Below are positions 27,314 to 36,163 of a stretch of 64,000 nt of DNA, piece after piece. Where the stretch lies: positions 124,001 to 188,000 of the forward strand of contig NZ_FNBN01000003.1 in NCBI RefSeq assembly GCF_900102545.1. The letters are read 5' to 3'. The translations under genes and the position numbers were made by a program. Every line of letters starts with the position of its first letter. Position 1 is the stretch's first letter. This DNA comes from Chitinophaga filiformis. Lineage in GTDB: Bacteria > Bacteroidota > Bacteroidia > Chitinophagales > Chitinophagaceae. The notes beneath the pieces were generated by a model. It saw only the letters and a list, made by a program, of their open reading frames with translations, was not told the DNA's origin and searched no databases.

Positions 27314-27892
27314 TTATTTTTTCACTGCAATAATAATCCCTGATGCCCACACCATTTTGGTAAGCAGCAGGTCTTCTCTTGCTTCAAGGTCTTTTATCAG
27401 CAGAATCACCTTATCCTGGTGGCCTTCCGGCCAGTTAGCCTGTGGCAGCATATCATCAATAATGTAAAGTCCTCCTTTATTGAGCATGGCCAGTGTTTCA
27501 TCCAGCATCATGTATTTACCAGGCCAGGTATCTGCGAAGATGTAGTCAAACTTCCTGCGCCTGTTTTCCTTCAGCCATTCGTTGCCATCGGCATGTACGA
27601 GTTTTAGCCGCTTGTCGTCGCTTAGGAACTGTTTGGCGATATCAAGGAACTCGGCTGTATTATCTACCGAAATAAGGGTGCTTTCCTTATCCATGCCGTC
27701 CAGTATCCATGACGTGGATAGGCCGGTGCCTGTGCCCAGTTCAAGAAAGCTGCCATAGGGTTTGGAGGTTGCCAGTGTGCGGAGCAGGGAACAGGTCAGT
27801 GGATCGGAGGCCATAGTGAAGCCTGAAGCGGTCGTAGCGTCGGAGATGTACTGATAGTGTTCCGGGAATTGTTGTAGTATGTCTTCTGTCAT
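27314..27892 (-). CDS. SAM-dependent O-methyltransferase (YrrM/COG4122 type)
   Basis: 192 aa. Motif I is FLELGTGTGLSTSWIL, followed by TLISVDNTAEFLDIA for the SAM ribose and YDFIFADTWPGKY, where the Asp would bind the metal, then GGLYIIDDMLPQANW. This is the catechol-type O-methyltransferase fold. The acceptor is unknown. It diverges from the MbnP-like gene. Confidence 0.83.
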   Translation of the reverse strand: MTEDILQQFPEHYQYISDATTASGFTMASDPLTCSLLRTLATSKPYGSFLELGTGTGLSTSWILDGMDKESTLISVDNTAEFLDIAKQFLSDDKRLKLVHADGNEWLKENRRRKFDYIFADTWPGKYMMLDETLAMLNKGGLYIIDDMLPQANWPEGHQDKVILLIKDLEAREDLLLTKMVWASGIIIAVKK

Positions 27893-27954
27893 GGGTTATA
27901 GTGTTAAATCGTCTTTCAACAAGGTAATAAAAAAAATCGCTTACTTTCGATATT

Positions 27955-28680
27955 ATGAACCGTCTGTTATTACTGATACTCCTGTTTATGGCCTCGCGCA
28001 CAGCTGCACAGCAGGTACAGCTGGAGATCAGTCATGCGGTAGCCGGCCAGCCTATGCAGCTGCAGACAGCTAGTTATACCAATGCCGCCGGTGATACTTT
28101 TAACATCACATTGTTCAAATATTATCTCAGCAACTTCTCATTGATAGCAGCTGACGGCCGGAAGATCACGTTAGACCCTGCTTATTTCCTGGTTAGTGAA
28201 GATAACCCTGCTTCAAAGAAGATCCTGCTGCTACAATGCCCGAAGGGGGAATATACGCAGTTGTCTTTTATGATAGGCGTGGATAGTGTGCTGAATTTCA
28301 GCGGCCCACAGGATGGAGCATTAGATCCTTTACACGGGATGTTCTGGACCTGGAACAGTGGTTATATCATGGCAAAACTGGAAGGCACTTCACCGTCGTC
28401 CCGTTTGCCTAATCATATGCTGCAATTCCACATCGGTGGATACAGGGCGCCCCATGTCACCCAGCGAATGGTAACACTGCCCCTGCCTTCTCCGCTACGG
28501 ACGGGGCCGCAATACAGGCCCCAGGTTTTGTTACAGGCAGACGCCATGACCTGGTTCAACGGTGCGAATCAGATCAGCTTCCGGCAGATGGCAGGTTTTA
28601 TGACCCCTGGCACACCGGCAGATCGTATTGCAGATAATTACCAGCACATGTTTTCCGTTAAAAAGATTGTAAACCAATAA
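27955..28680 (+). CDS. MbnP-family protein, putative copper-binding, signal peptide
   Basis: 241 aa. Signal peptide LLLLILLFMASRTAAQQ; mature part fits the MbnP family, with the conserved FKYYLSNFSL, GVDSVLNFSGPQDGALDPLHGM and FWTWNSGYI segments. In the methanobactin-associated MbnP of methanotrophs, a Trp is oxidised to kynurenine by its partner MbnH to form a copper site. The Trp-x-Trp of FWTWNSGYI is the natural candidate here. The partner gene follows after 6 bp. No methanobactin precursor or biosynthesis gene is seen in the window, as is usual in Bacteroidota. Confidence 0.85.
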   Translation: MNRLLLLILLFMASRTAAQQVQLEISHAVAGQPMQLQTASYTNAAGDTFNITLFKYYLSNFSLIAADGRKITLDPAYFLVSEDNPASKKILLLQCPKGEYTQLSFMIGVDSVLNFSGPQDGALDPLHGMFWTWNSGYIMAKLEGTSPSSRLPNHMLQFHIGGYRAPHVTQRMVTLPLPSPLRTGPQYRPQVLLQADAMTWFNGANQISFRQMAGFMTPGTPADRIADNYQHMFSVKKIVNQ

Positions 28681-28686
28681 CAGCCC

Positions 28687-29745
28687 ATGTTCCGGAAATC
28701 GGCATATATCCTTATCGCCTTCTGCCTGTGGTTATGGATCGCAGGAAGGGACCGGCATGCGCTTACCGCTCATTCCCCGGCGGTGGAATATTACCAGCTG
28801 AAGCTGCCCGACAGCTTGCCGCCCCCGGTATACGATTTTAAGAACAACCCACTTACCAAAGAGGGAATAGCCCTGGGCAGGCACCTGTTTTATGACCCGA
28901 AACTATCTATTGACAGTTCAATCTCCTGCGGTTTCTGCCATCAGCAGTTTGCCGCTTTCGGGCATTTTGACCACGCTATCAGTCATGGGGTGTTGGGCAG
29001 GACGGGTAACCGCTCAGTGCCGGCATTGTTCAACCTGATCTGGCAGAAAGACTTTATGTGGGATGGGGGAGTGAATCACCTGGATATTCAGCCTTTAACG
29101 CCCATTACAGACGAAAACGAGATGGGGATGGATCTTGGAGTGCTCGTTAAGCGTTTACAGGGAAATAAGACCTACAGGAAGCTTTTTAAGGCAGCGTATG
29201 GTACTGAGGAGGTAACCAGTCAGCGATTATTTAAAGCACTGTCCCAGTTCATTGTGACCATGATCTCTTTCGAATCAAAATATGACAGTGTGATGCGCCG
29301 GGAGCCGGGAGTGACCTTTACAGCGGAAGAACAGGGGGGATACCGGACCTTCACCCAGAAATGCGCCAGCTGCCATAAACCGCCTTTCTTTACGGATTAT
29401 ACCATACGGAATAACGGCCTGCCTTACCTGCCTTCCATGAACGATGTGGGCAGGATGCGTATCACCAACAATACTGCGGATTATCTGAAGTTTAAAGTGC
29501 CTTCCCTGCGCAATGTGCTGGTCAGCGCTCCCTATATGCACGACGGCAGGTTCTTTGATATTTTCCAGGTCTTTGCCATGTACGATCACGGACAGCAAAA
29601 AGGGAACACCATTGATCCTCTTGTGAAGAATGGTATTCCCCTGACAGAAAAAGAACAGCGGCAGCTGTATATGTTCCTGAATACGTTGACAGATAAAAAA
29701 TTCCTGACCAATAAGGACTTGAGCGAAGTGCTGATCACTGATTAA
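28687..29745 (+). CDS. Di-haem cytochrome c peroxidase/MauG-family protein, MbnH-like
   Basis: 352 aa with an N-terminal membrane or signal segment. Two c-type haem motifs are visible: CGFCH near residue 80 and CASCH near residue 229, the spacing expected for the CcpA/MauG fold. KDFMWDGGVNHLDIQPL and ALLMHDGRF-like SAPYMHDGRF are family blocks. The 6-bp gap to the MbnP gene makes a Trp-oxidising enzyme the best guess; a plain peroxidase is the alternative. It should work in the periplasm. Confidence 0.88.
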   Translation: MFRKSAYILIAFCLWLWIAGRDRHALTAHSPAVEYYQLKLPDSLPPPVYDFKNNPLTKEGIALGRHLFYDPKLSIDSSISCGFCHQQFAAFGHFDHAISHGVLGRTGNRSVPALFNLIWQKDFMWDGGVNHLDIQPLTPITDENEMGMDLGVLVKRLQGNKTYRKLFKAAYGTEEVTSQRLFKALSQFIVTMISFESKYDSVMRREPGVTFTAEEQGGYRTFTQKCASCHKPPFFTDYTIRNNGLPYLPSMNDVGRMRITNNTADYLKFKVPSLRNVLVSAPYMHDGRFFDIFQVFAMYDHGQQKGNTIDPLVKNGIPLTEKEQRQLYMFLNTLTDKKFLTNKDLSEVLITD

Positions 29746-29749
29746 AACG

Positions 29750-31987
29750 TCATTGCCCGACTACCGGAGCGGCGCTTAATCCCCACTCTTCAATCAGACC
29801 GCTAACCTTCTTTTTATATGCTTTCAACTCGGCAAGTGTCTGCTGTATAAAGCTGTTATCTTCCAGCTTACCTATTACTGCATCCATTTCAGCTTCGTTC
29901 TCATAAACCATCTGGCGGAAAGGATTCTGATAATCTTTCGCCCTGGATTGATAAATGCCTTCTGTAAGGAAAGTCTGTATGTGCACGGATTGTAACAGGC
30001 AATCCTTGAGGAAGGATGGCGTAAAGTCTCTCGCAGTTTTTTCTTCTATGTACAACAGTGAAGCAATCGCATGTTGCAGTTTGTCTTTTGCATATTGCTC
30101 ACCGATGATCCTGTAGTTTTCGTGTAATGCATTCCAGCTGTCGATATCGCCTGAACGGATCCTGTCCTTCAGGTCCATCAATGTTTCTTCTTTCATCAGC
30201 TGTCCGCCTACATTGTACCATGGTCCGCGTTCTGCCGTTTCCACTATGGCACGTAGTGCCGTGAAATAATGCCCGGAGTGCTGCTCAAAATAGCTGAGGA
30301 TATTACGCACAGCATAGAGGTTAATCAGTTCACGGAACATCGGATAAGACCTGTGCACTTTCAACAGCTGCACTTTACGTGAACTGTTCTCCACATTCGG
30401 AGCAAATATCTGAAGGCCTGCTACCATTTCAGGATCATGTATCAGCAGTTCCTTTCCTTTCTCCTGCAGGTCGTGTTCTGACACATCAGCCAAAGGATCA
30501 TGCTGCGTATACCATGCTTTACCGGTGGCGATTTCCATCAGCGCCATAGCGTGGATCATCTCTTCTACGCTATCCGGCGCGAGGTAATCGTACTCTATCA
30601 ATTGTGTTTTATCAGTACGTTTATCGCGGTCAATATACTTCCAGGAGTTACGCGCCAGCGCATACATGTTATGCATGAACCAGTAGCCGGTCATCACTTT
30701 CAGGCTGTTGCTCTGCTCATCGTTCAATATCAGGCTGAATGGATAAGGTACATCCATCTCATACATGTAAGTGCCTTTGGCGATCAGCGTGAAGCTGGCA
30801 AAACGGGAATTATGTTTCAGGCTCACACATAGTCCTGGCCAGAAGCCACGACCTGCTATTACTTCGCCATCTGCGCCGCGGGAGTTATGATTGGACCCTA
30901 TCGTCGCACCGGCAGCCATATTGCTCTGTCCCATGATAAGTGCAGCGCAGAGGAAAGAGTTGTTATGATGCTGTTCGTGTGCAGGAAATATCAGTGAATT
31001 CAATACTTCACAACAGGAGATCGTTGCATTGTTGCCCAGGTAAGAGTTAATCAGGCGGGCGCCATATTTCAACTGTGAATGAGAAGCCATCACAAAACGT
31101 ACCGCCTTCACACCATAGAACACACGACAGCCATAACCCACAATACCATTCACCAGTTCACAGCCTTCACCTATCTGGCTGGTTGCCTCGGACGAGCTGT
31201 TGATGGTGACATTCTTGATCTTGTTGGCGCCTTTGAGATAAGCATCTGTACCAATATGCACATCCTTGATGATCTTACAGTTCTTGATCACACAGCGGTC
31301 ACCTACCATACCGTAGTAACCACGTTTTTTGTCAAACTGGTTCTCGGTGAATTGTTTGAATTGTTGCTGTAAGGCTTTATCATCACGGTTGCGCGTCCAC
31401 AGCCAGGCATCGCCGGGCAGCATGCCATCAAAAGGCATTACGCTTCTGCCACCATTCTCGTTGCACAGTTCCAGCCAGATACGCAGACTTTCAGGCTCGC
31501 CTTCTTTCACAATACCATTACCAAATTTCGAATGATCTGTAGTAGCCATCTCGTTCACGTTTGAGATGATCACTTCATTACCGATGATATAGTGTGAAAG
31601 GAAATTGACATTATGGATAGCGGCGTTGTCGCCAAAATCGCAGGAAGTGATGGTGCTGTTATACAGTCCTACCGGTAGCCTAAGATTATGGAATTCCAGG
31701 TAATAAGGCTCCAGCTTACCGATGCGCACTACGCCGAAGAAGTGGCAGTGCTTTACCAGCTGCGGGGTGAACTCATTGGCTACGTAGATATTGTTCCAAT
31801 CATCGGAGGTATTGTCATTGCGCACTAATATCTCAATCTCAAGTGCACTGAGCTTACGGTAATTACTTTGCTGTTTGCCCAGTTGTTTATTCCGCAGGTA
31901 GTATTCGTCTTTACCTTCAGGTAAATAAGATGCCGCTACAAAATTGTAGCCTAACTCTGTGAGTGGCTTCTTCTGTATCACATTCAT
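29750..31987 (-). CDS. DUF4954 family protein (left-handed beta-helix, acyl- or nucleotidyl-transferase-like)
   Basis: 745 aa. Long runs of hexapeptide-like repeats in the first 420 residues (for example ITSCDFGDNAAIHNVNFLS, VTINSSSEATSQIGEGCELV, INSYLGNNATISCCEVLN) predict a left-handed parallel beta-helix. The C-terminal third is helical with no known motif. This is a Bacteroidota-specific family of unknown function. Its start is 24 bp after the glmS stop on the same strand, so the two form an operon, which suggests, by inference only, a link to UDP-GlcNAc or envelope building. It ends 4 bp from the convergent MbnH-like gene. Confidence 0.82.
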   Translation of the reverse strand: MNVIQKKPLTELGYNFVAASYLPEGKDEYYLRNKQLGKQQSNYRKLSALEIEILVRNDNTSDDWNNIYVANEFTPQLVKHCHFFGVVRIGKLEPYYLEFHNLRLPVGLYNSTITSCDFGDNAAIHNVNFLSHYIIGNEVIISNVNEMATTDHSKFGNGIVKEGEPESLRIWLELCNENGGRSVMPFDGMLPGDAWLWTRNRDDKALQQQFKQFTENQFDKKRGYYGMVGDRCVIKNCKIIKDVHIGTDAYLKGANKIKNVTINSSSEATSQIGEGCELVNGIVGYGCRVFYGVKAVRFVMASHSQLKYGARLINSYLGNNATISCCEVLNSLIFPAHEQHHNNSFLCAALIMGQSNMAAGATIGSNHNSRGADGEVIAGRGFWPGLCVSLKHNSRFASFTLIAKGTYMYEMDVPYPFSLILNDEQSNSLKVMTGYWFMHNMYALARNSWKYIDRDKRTDKTQLIEYDYLAPDSVEEMIHAMALMEIATGKAWYTQHDPLADVSEHDLQEKGKELLIHDPEMVAGLQIFAPNVENSSRKVQLLKVHRSYPMFRELINLYAVRNILSYFEQHSGHYFTALRAIVETAERGPWYNVGGQLMKEETLMDLKDRIRSGDIDSWNALHENYRIIGEQYAKDKLQHAIASLLYIEEKTARDFTPSFLKDCLLQSVHIQTFLTEGIYQSRAKDYQNPFRQMVYENEAEMDAVIGKLEDNSFIQQTLAELKAYKKKVSGLIEEWGLSAAPVVGQ

Positions 31988-32011
31988 CGGAAAAAAATTG
32001 AGGTTAATAGA

Positions 32012-33850
32012 TTATTCTACTGTCACTGATTTTGCGAGGTTCCTCGGCTTATCCACATCAAATCCTTTCAGTACGCCAATATGATAGGCCAGCAATTGCA
32101 GCGGAATAACAGAGAGAATAGGCGCTATCAGTTCATCTGCTGCCGGTACTTCGATGACATCATCTGCCATACCGGGAATAGTCTGGTCGCCTTCTGTTAC
32201 TACTGCGATCACTTTACCCTTACGCGCTTTAATTTCCTGGATATTAGATACTACTTTCTCGTAATAGCTGTCGCGGGTTGCTACGAAAACAACCGGCAGG
32301 TTTTCATCCACCAGTGCGATGGGACCGTGCTTCATTTCTGCTGCAGGATAACCTTCTGCATGTATATAAGAGATCTCTTTCAGTTTCAGCGCTCCTTCCA
32401 ATGCCACCGGGAAGTTATAACCACGGCCGAGGTAAAGGAAGTCGCGGGCATCTTTATATTTATCAGCGATCTGTCTTACCTGGTCATTGAGCTTCAGCGT
32501 TGTTGCTACTTTTTCAGAGATAGCATCCAGTTCATCCAGCAGGTGCTGGAAGCGCTGTTGTGTAATAGTGCCTTTTTCCTGCGCTACTTTCAGCCCTATC
32601 AGGCAAAGCACAGCCAGTTGTGCGGTGAATGCCTTGGTACTTGCCACGCCTATCTCCGGACCGGCATGTGTATAGGCGCCTGCATGGGACAGACGTGCGA
32701 TGGAAGATCCTACTACGTTACAAACGCCTAATATGATCGCCCCTTTCTGTTTGGCGCTTTCAATGGCGACAAGTGTATCTGCAGTCTCGCCGGATTGTGA
32801 TACAGCGATGATTACATCACCTTCGCCCACCACCGGGTTACGATACCTGAATTCAGAAGCGTACTCGACCTCTACAGGAATACGGCATAACTCCTCGATC
32901 ATATATTCGGCTACGAGCCCGGCATGCCAGGAGGTACCGCAGGCTACGATGATGATTCGCTTGGCGTTGCTGAGCAAAGCTGCATGTTCCCTGATGCCGC
33001 CCAGGGTAAGGGTACCGCTTTTTGCATCCAGACGGCCACGTAAACTATCAAAGATGGTCTGAGGCTGTTCGAAGATCTCTTTCAGCATGAAGTGGTCATA
33101 CCCACCTTTCTCAATAGCAGCCAGTTCAATATCCAGCTTCTGAATATAGGGGGTCTGACGCTCATTGGAGATATTTTTCAGGATCAGTTCGTCTGCCTTT
33201 ATGATAGCAATTTCATAGTCATTCACGAACACCACTTCCTTGGTATATTCCACGATAGGAGAGGCGTCTGAGGCGAGGAAATGTTCTCCCTTACCTACGC
33301 CTATTACCAGGGGACTCCCTTTACGGGCCGCGATAAGTGTATCAGGATTATCTTCGTCCACCAGTACGATCACATAAGCACCTACCACCCTTTTTAAGGC
33401 GATACGCAGGGCTTCTTCAAGTCCGCACTGGTTACTTTGTTGAATTTCTTCTATGAAGTGAATGAGCACTTCGGTATCCGTGTCACTTTTAAAAACATGG
33501 CCTTTTTTCACCAACTCCTGTTTGAGTTGGGAATAATTCTCTATGATACCATTATGTATCATGGCCAGCTTACCGTTGCCGGAGCTATGGGGGTGGGAGT
33601 TACGGTCACTGGGCTCGCCATGGGTAGCCCATCTTGTATGGCCGATTGCCACATGACTGCCTACGTCCTTACCACTGAGGTGGTCTTCCAGTTCGGCAAC
33701 TTTTCCTTTTTTCTTGTAGACTTTGAGACCGTTTCCGTTGAGCAGCGCTACGCCGGCACTGTCATAACCGCGGTATTCTAATCTTTTCAATCCTTTTAAT
33801 ACGATGGGGTAGGCTTCTCGTTGGCCTATGTAAGCAACTATTCCGCACAT
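32012..33850 (-). CDS. glmS: Glutamine-fructose-6-phosphate aminotransferase (isomerising)
   Basis: 612 aa from the ATG at 33850 (MCGIVAYIGQ), where Cys2 is the glutaminase nucleophile; a longer in-frame extension upstream has no family character. The N-terminal glutaminase domain contains GHTRWATHGEPSDRNSHPH and the SDTDTEVL loop, and the two SIS domains include VACGTSWHAGLVAEY and LGRGYNFPVALEGALKLKE. The C-terminus DKPRNLAKSVTVE is complete. It makes glucosamine 6-phosphate for peptidoglycan and LPS. No GlmS ribozyme is expected or seen in this phylum. Confidence 0.97.
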   Translation of the reverse strand: MCGIVAYIGQREAYPIVLKGLKRLEYRGYDSAGVALLNGNGLKVYKKKGKVAELEDHLSGKDVGSHVAIGHTRWATHGEPSDRNSHPHSSGNGKLAMIHNGIIENYSQLKQELVKKGHVFKSDTDTEVLIHFIEEIQQSNQCGLEEALRIALKRVVGAYVIVLVDEDNPDTLIAARKGSPLVIGVGKGEHFLASDASPIVEYTKEVVFVNDYEIAIIKADELILKNISNERQTPYIQKLDIELAAIEKGGYDHFMLKEIFEQPQTIFDSLRGRLDAKSGTLTLGGIREHAALLSNAKRIIIVACGTSWHAGLVAEYMIEELCRIPVEVEYASEFRYRNPVVGEGDVIIAVSQSGETADTLVAIESAKQKGAIILGVCNVVGSSIARLSHAGAYTHAGPEIGVASTKAFTAQLAVLCLIGLKVAQEKGTITQQRFQHLLDELDAISEKVATTLKLNDQVRQIADKYKDARDFLYLGRGYNFPVALEGALKLKEISYIHAEGYPAAEMKHGPIALVDENLPVVFVATRDSYYEKVVSNIQEIKARKGKVIAVVTEGDQTIPGMADDVIEVPAADELIAPILSVIPLQLLAYHIGVLKGFDVDKPRNLAKSVTVE

Positions 33851-33964
33851 AAAGTTTTTCAGTTTACATGGATAAGACGTGCAAGATGAATAAAAAATGT
33901 GAAAAACGTACAAAAGATTGCGAAGAATGACTCGGAATAACGAAATGAGAGTCACTCTTTTAGC

Positions 33965-33988
33965 CGTATAAGTAGCAATACTTATGCG
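33965..33988. promoter_or_regulatory. Hairpin in the glmS upstream region
   Basis: CGTATAAGTA and TACTTATGCG pair over 10 bp with one wobble around GCAA, between the divergent glmS and phosphatase-like genes. It could be an operator or a leader hairpin of glmS. Confidence 0.4.
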
Positions 33989-34070
33989 TTTTGCGCCATT
34001 CAGAGTTATCAAATTGCATGCCTGCTAAGAAAATTCGTAATTTGTACCCTTTAATCGAATCAGAGGTCCT

Positions 34071-34601
34071 ATGAGATACATTGTAATAATATTACTATGC
34101 TGCCTGGCATGTGATGCACCTCCACCTGAGAGGCAACCTATCCCGATTGCTGAAGACAGTACCTTTCTTACCGGCACGTTTTACCTGGTACGCCATGCTG
34201 AATCAGGTGCCGGTGAGGATTCCGCGCTGACAGAAGCAGGCCATCACAGGGCAGGAGCGCTTTATAGGTTATTACAGGACTCGGGGATACAGAAGGTTTA
34301 TTTCACCCATTATCAGCGTAGCATCCAGACGGCAGATTCCATATGCCAGTACCTGGCCATCGATACGGCATCCTATAAGCCCGATTCCACAGGGGAAGAT
34401 CTGTTGTACGAAATTACCCGTCACAATGATTGGGGAAAGAAGTTACTGGTGATAGGACAAAGTAATACGCTGGTGCCTATCATGCACTCATTAAAAGCCA
34501 AACCGAAGATCGATTCTATAGAGAGGAAGGATTATAGTAGCCTGTATGTTGTAAAGAAATACCGGGATAGCGTGAAGTGCTGGAAGACCAGTTATGAGTA
34601 A
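34071..34601 (+). CDS. Lipoprotein of the histidine phosphatase (RHG/SixA-like) superfamily, second catalytic His replaced
   Basis: 176 aa. Lipobox CCLAC at residues 10-14 predicts a membrane-anchored lipoprotein. The phosphohistidine nucleophile is present in YLVRHAES (His42), with the phosphate-pocket Arg in YQRSIQTAD. At the second catalytic position, where the family has GH (LLVVGHSNT), the protein reads LLVIGQSNT, so the His is Gln130. It may bind phosphate or a phosphorylated ligand without turnover, or use another residue. The family call is firm; activity is doubtful. Confidence 0.82.
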   Translation: MRYIVIILLCCLACDAPPPERQPIPIAEDSTFLTGTFYLVRHAESGAGEDSALTEAGHHRAGALYRLLQDSGIQKVYFTHYQRSIQTADSICQYLAIDTASYKPDSTGEDLLYEITRHNDWGKKLLVIGQSNTLVPIMHSLKAKPKIDSIERKDYSSLYVVKKYRDSVKCWKTSYE

Positions 34602-34650
34602 AGGTTCTTCGGCAATAAGTATGTTCGCAATAACGCATTTAACAAAACGG

Positions 34651-34733
34651 ACCAGGACTCCGCCAGGAGTCCCAGTGTGTGTAGCCCAGGGTGATAACCC
34701 GGGGGATAAAATGATGTGATAACCCCGGGGACC
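34651..34733. repeat. Cluster of GC-rich palindromes, REP-like
   Basis: Between two convergent genes lie GGACTCC-GCCA-GGAGTCC (34655-34672), an imperfect stem CCCAGGGT-GATA-ACCCGGGG (34685-34704) and CCCCGGGG (34723-34730), with GATAACCC repeated at 34693 and 34718. The combination of several nested palindromes at a gene junction resembles repetitive extragenic palindromes. No second copy is seen in the window, so repetition is untested. Confidence 0.45.
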
Positions 34734-34735
34734 TA

Positions 34736-36112
34736 TTACAGCAATATCCCCTTCATCAACGTATAAGCCACAGAGAAATAGATCAATAGTCCCGTTACAT
34801 CCACAAGTGTGGCCACAAAAGGGGCAGAAGATGTGGCAGGATCCGCCCCAAGTCTCTTTAAGATCAATGGTAGCATGGAGCCAGATAGTGTACCCCATAA
34901 CACAACACCTATCAAAGATATCCCTACGGTTACCCCTATCAGGATAGTATGATCGCCATAGGTGTGGAAAAAGGAATTCCACAACAGTATACGCGTGAAA
35001 CCAATAATACCCAGTACACCGCCCAGGAGTAATCCTGAGATGATCTCTCTCCTCATCACACTCCACCAGTCGGAAATAGTGATCTCGCCCAGCGCCATTG
35101 CCTGGATGATAAGGGTAGATGCCTGTGAACCACTGTTACCGCCACTGGAGATGATCAGGGGAACGAATAAGGCCAGTACAACGGCTTTGGCTATTTCATC
35201 CTCAAAGAAGCCCATGGCCGTGGCTGTGAGCATCTCTCCGATGAACAGTATCACCAGCCATCCTATCCGCTTCTTCACCAGCTTCATTAAGGGAATATCA
35301 AGGTAGGGTTCATCCAGGGCCTCGGTACCACCGATACGCTGGATGTCCTCCGTATGTTCTTCATTAGCGATCCACAGGATATCGTCGATCGTGATGATAC
35401 CCAGCAGGATACCTGCATCGTCGACCACAGGCAGCGCCACACGGTTTTCCATACGGAATACCTGTATCGCTTCTTCCTGGGTATCGTTTACGTGTAAGGC
35501 CACAAAACGATCATCCATGAGCGTATGCACTACTGTGTCGGGCGATACCAGCAGGAATTCCCTGATACGGAAGTCGTCTATCAGTTTGCCTTTTTCGTCT
35601 ACAACGTAGATCACGTCAATGGTTTCACTGTCCTTGCCGTATTCCCGGATATAACGCAAGACCTGTTTCACCGTCCACTCTTCCCTTACGGCTATATATT
35701 CAGGCGTCATGATACGCCCTACGCTCGTTTCAGGGTATCCCAGCAGGCTGAGAGTGATCTTACGCTCTTCGGGGTCCAGTAACTTGATCAGCTCTTTCAC
35801 CACATCGCTATGCAACTCACCCAGGAAGGAGGTACGGTCATCCGCCGGCAGCTCATTGAGCAACTCTGCTACTTTGGTGGCAGGCAGTGCACGGATCACC
35901 TCTTCCTGTACAGGAAACTCCAGGATCCTGAAGGCAGCAGCAGCACGGCCTATGGACAAATAGTTCATGATCACGTCAGCATGCTCCGGCAGCTCGTGAA
36001 TGAGCTCGGCCATGTCTGTGATGAGCTGGTCATCCAGGTACACTTTCAGTTCCGGGTAGTTCTGCTCAGCGACCAGCGTCTCAAATTTTTCCTGTAAAGC
36101 TTCATTTTCCAT
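34736..36112 (-). CDS. mgtE: Magnesium transporter MgtE
   Basis: About 458 aa from the ATG at 36112 (MENEALQEKFETL); a TTG twelve codons upstream is in frame. The N-terminal MgtE_N helical superhelix (LPATKVAELLNELPADDRTSFLGEL) is followed by two CBS domains (from GRIMTPEYIAVREEW to ITIDDILWIANEEH) and the five-helix membrane part with the signature GGNSGSQASTLIIQAMALGEI. It is a Mg2+ channel gated by intracellular Mg2+. It lies 51 bp after a bestrophin gene, probably in one unit. Confidence 0.95.
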   Translation of the reverse strand: MENEALQEKFETLVAEQNYPELKVYLDDQLITDMAELIHELPEHADVIMNYLSIGRAAAAFRILEFPVQEEVIRALPATKVAELLNELPADDRTSFLGELHSDVVKELIKLLDPEERKITLSLLGYPETSVGRIMTPEYIAVREEWTVKQVLRYIREYGKDSETIDVIYVVDEKGKLIDDFRIREFLLVSPDTVVHTLMDDRFVALHVNDTQEEAIQVFRMENRVALPVVDDAGILLGIITIDDILWIANEEHTEDIQRIGGTEALDEPYLDIPLMKLVKKRIGWLVILFIGEMLTATAMGFFEDEIAKAVVLALFVPLIISSGGNSGSQASTLIIQAMALGEITISDWWSVMRREIISGLLLGGVLGIIGFTRILLWNSFFHTYGDHTILIGVTVGISLIGVVLWGTLSGSMLPLILKRLGADPATSSAPFVATLVDVTGLLIYFSVAYTLMKGILL

Positions 36113-36163
36113 ATTCCAAAATGCTGTCAGTGAGGCGAAATTAAACAAAGTTGGTGTCCCAGA

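Noticed and set aside
33851..34070. glmS ribozyme upstream of glmS
   Set aside because: The upstream region shows only a 10-bp hairpin, and that ribozyme is known from Firmicutes-type bacteria.
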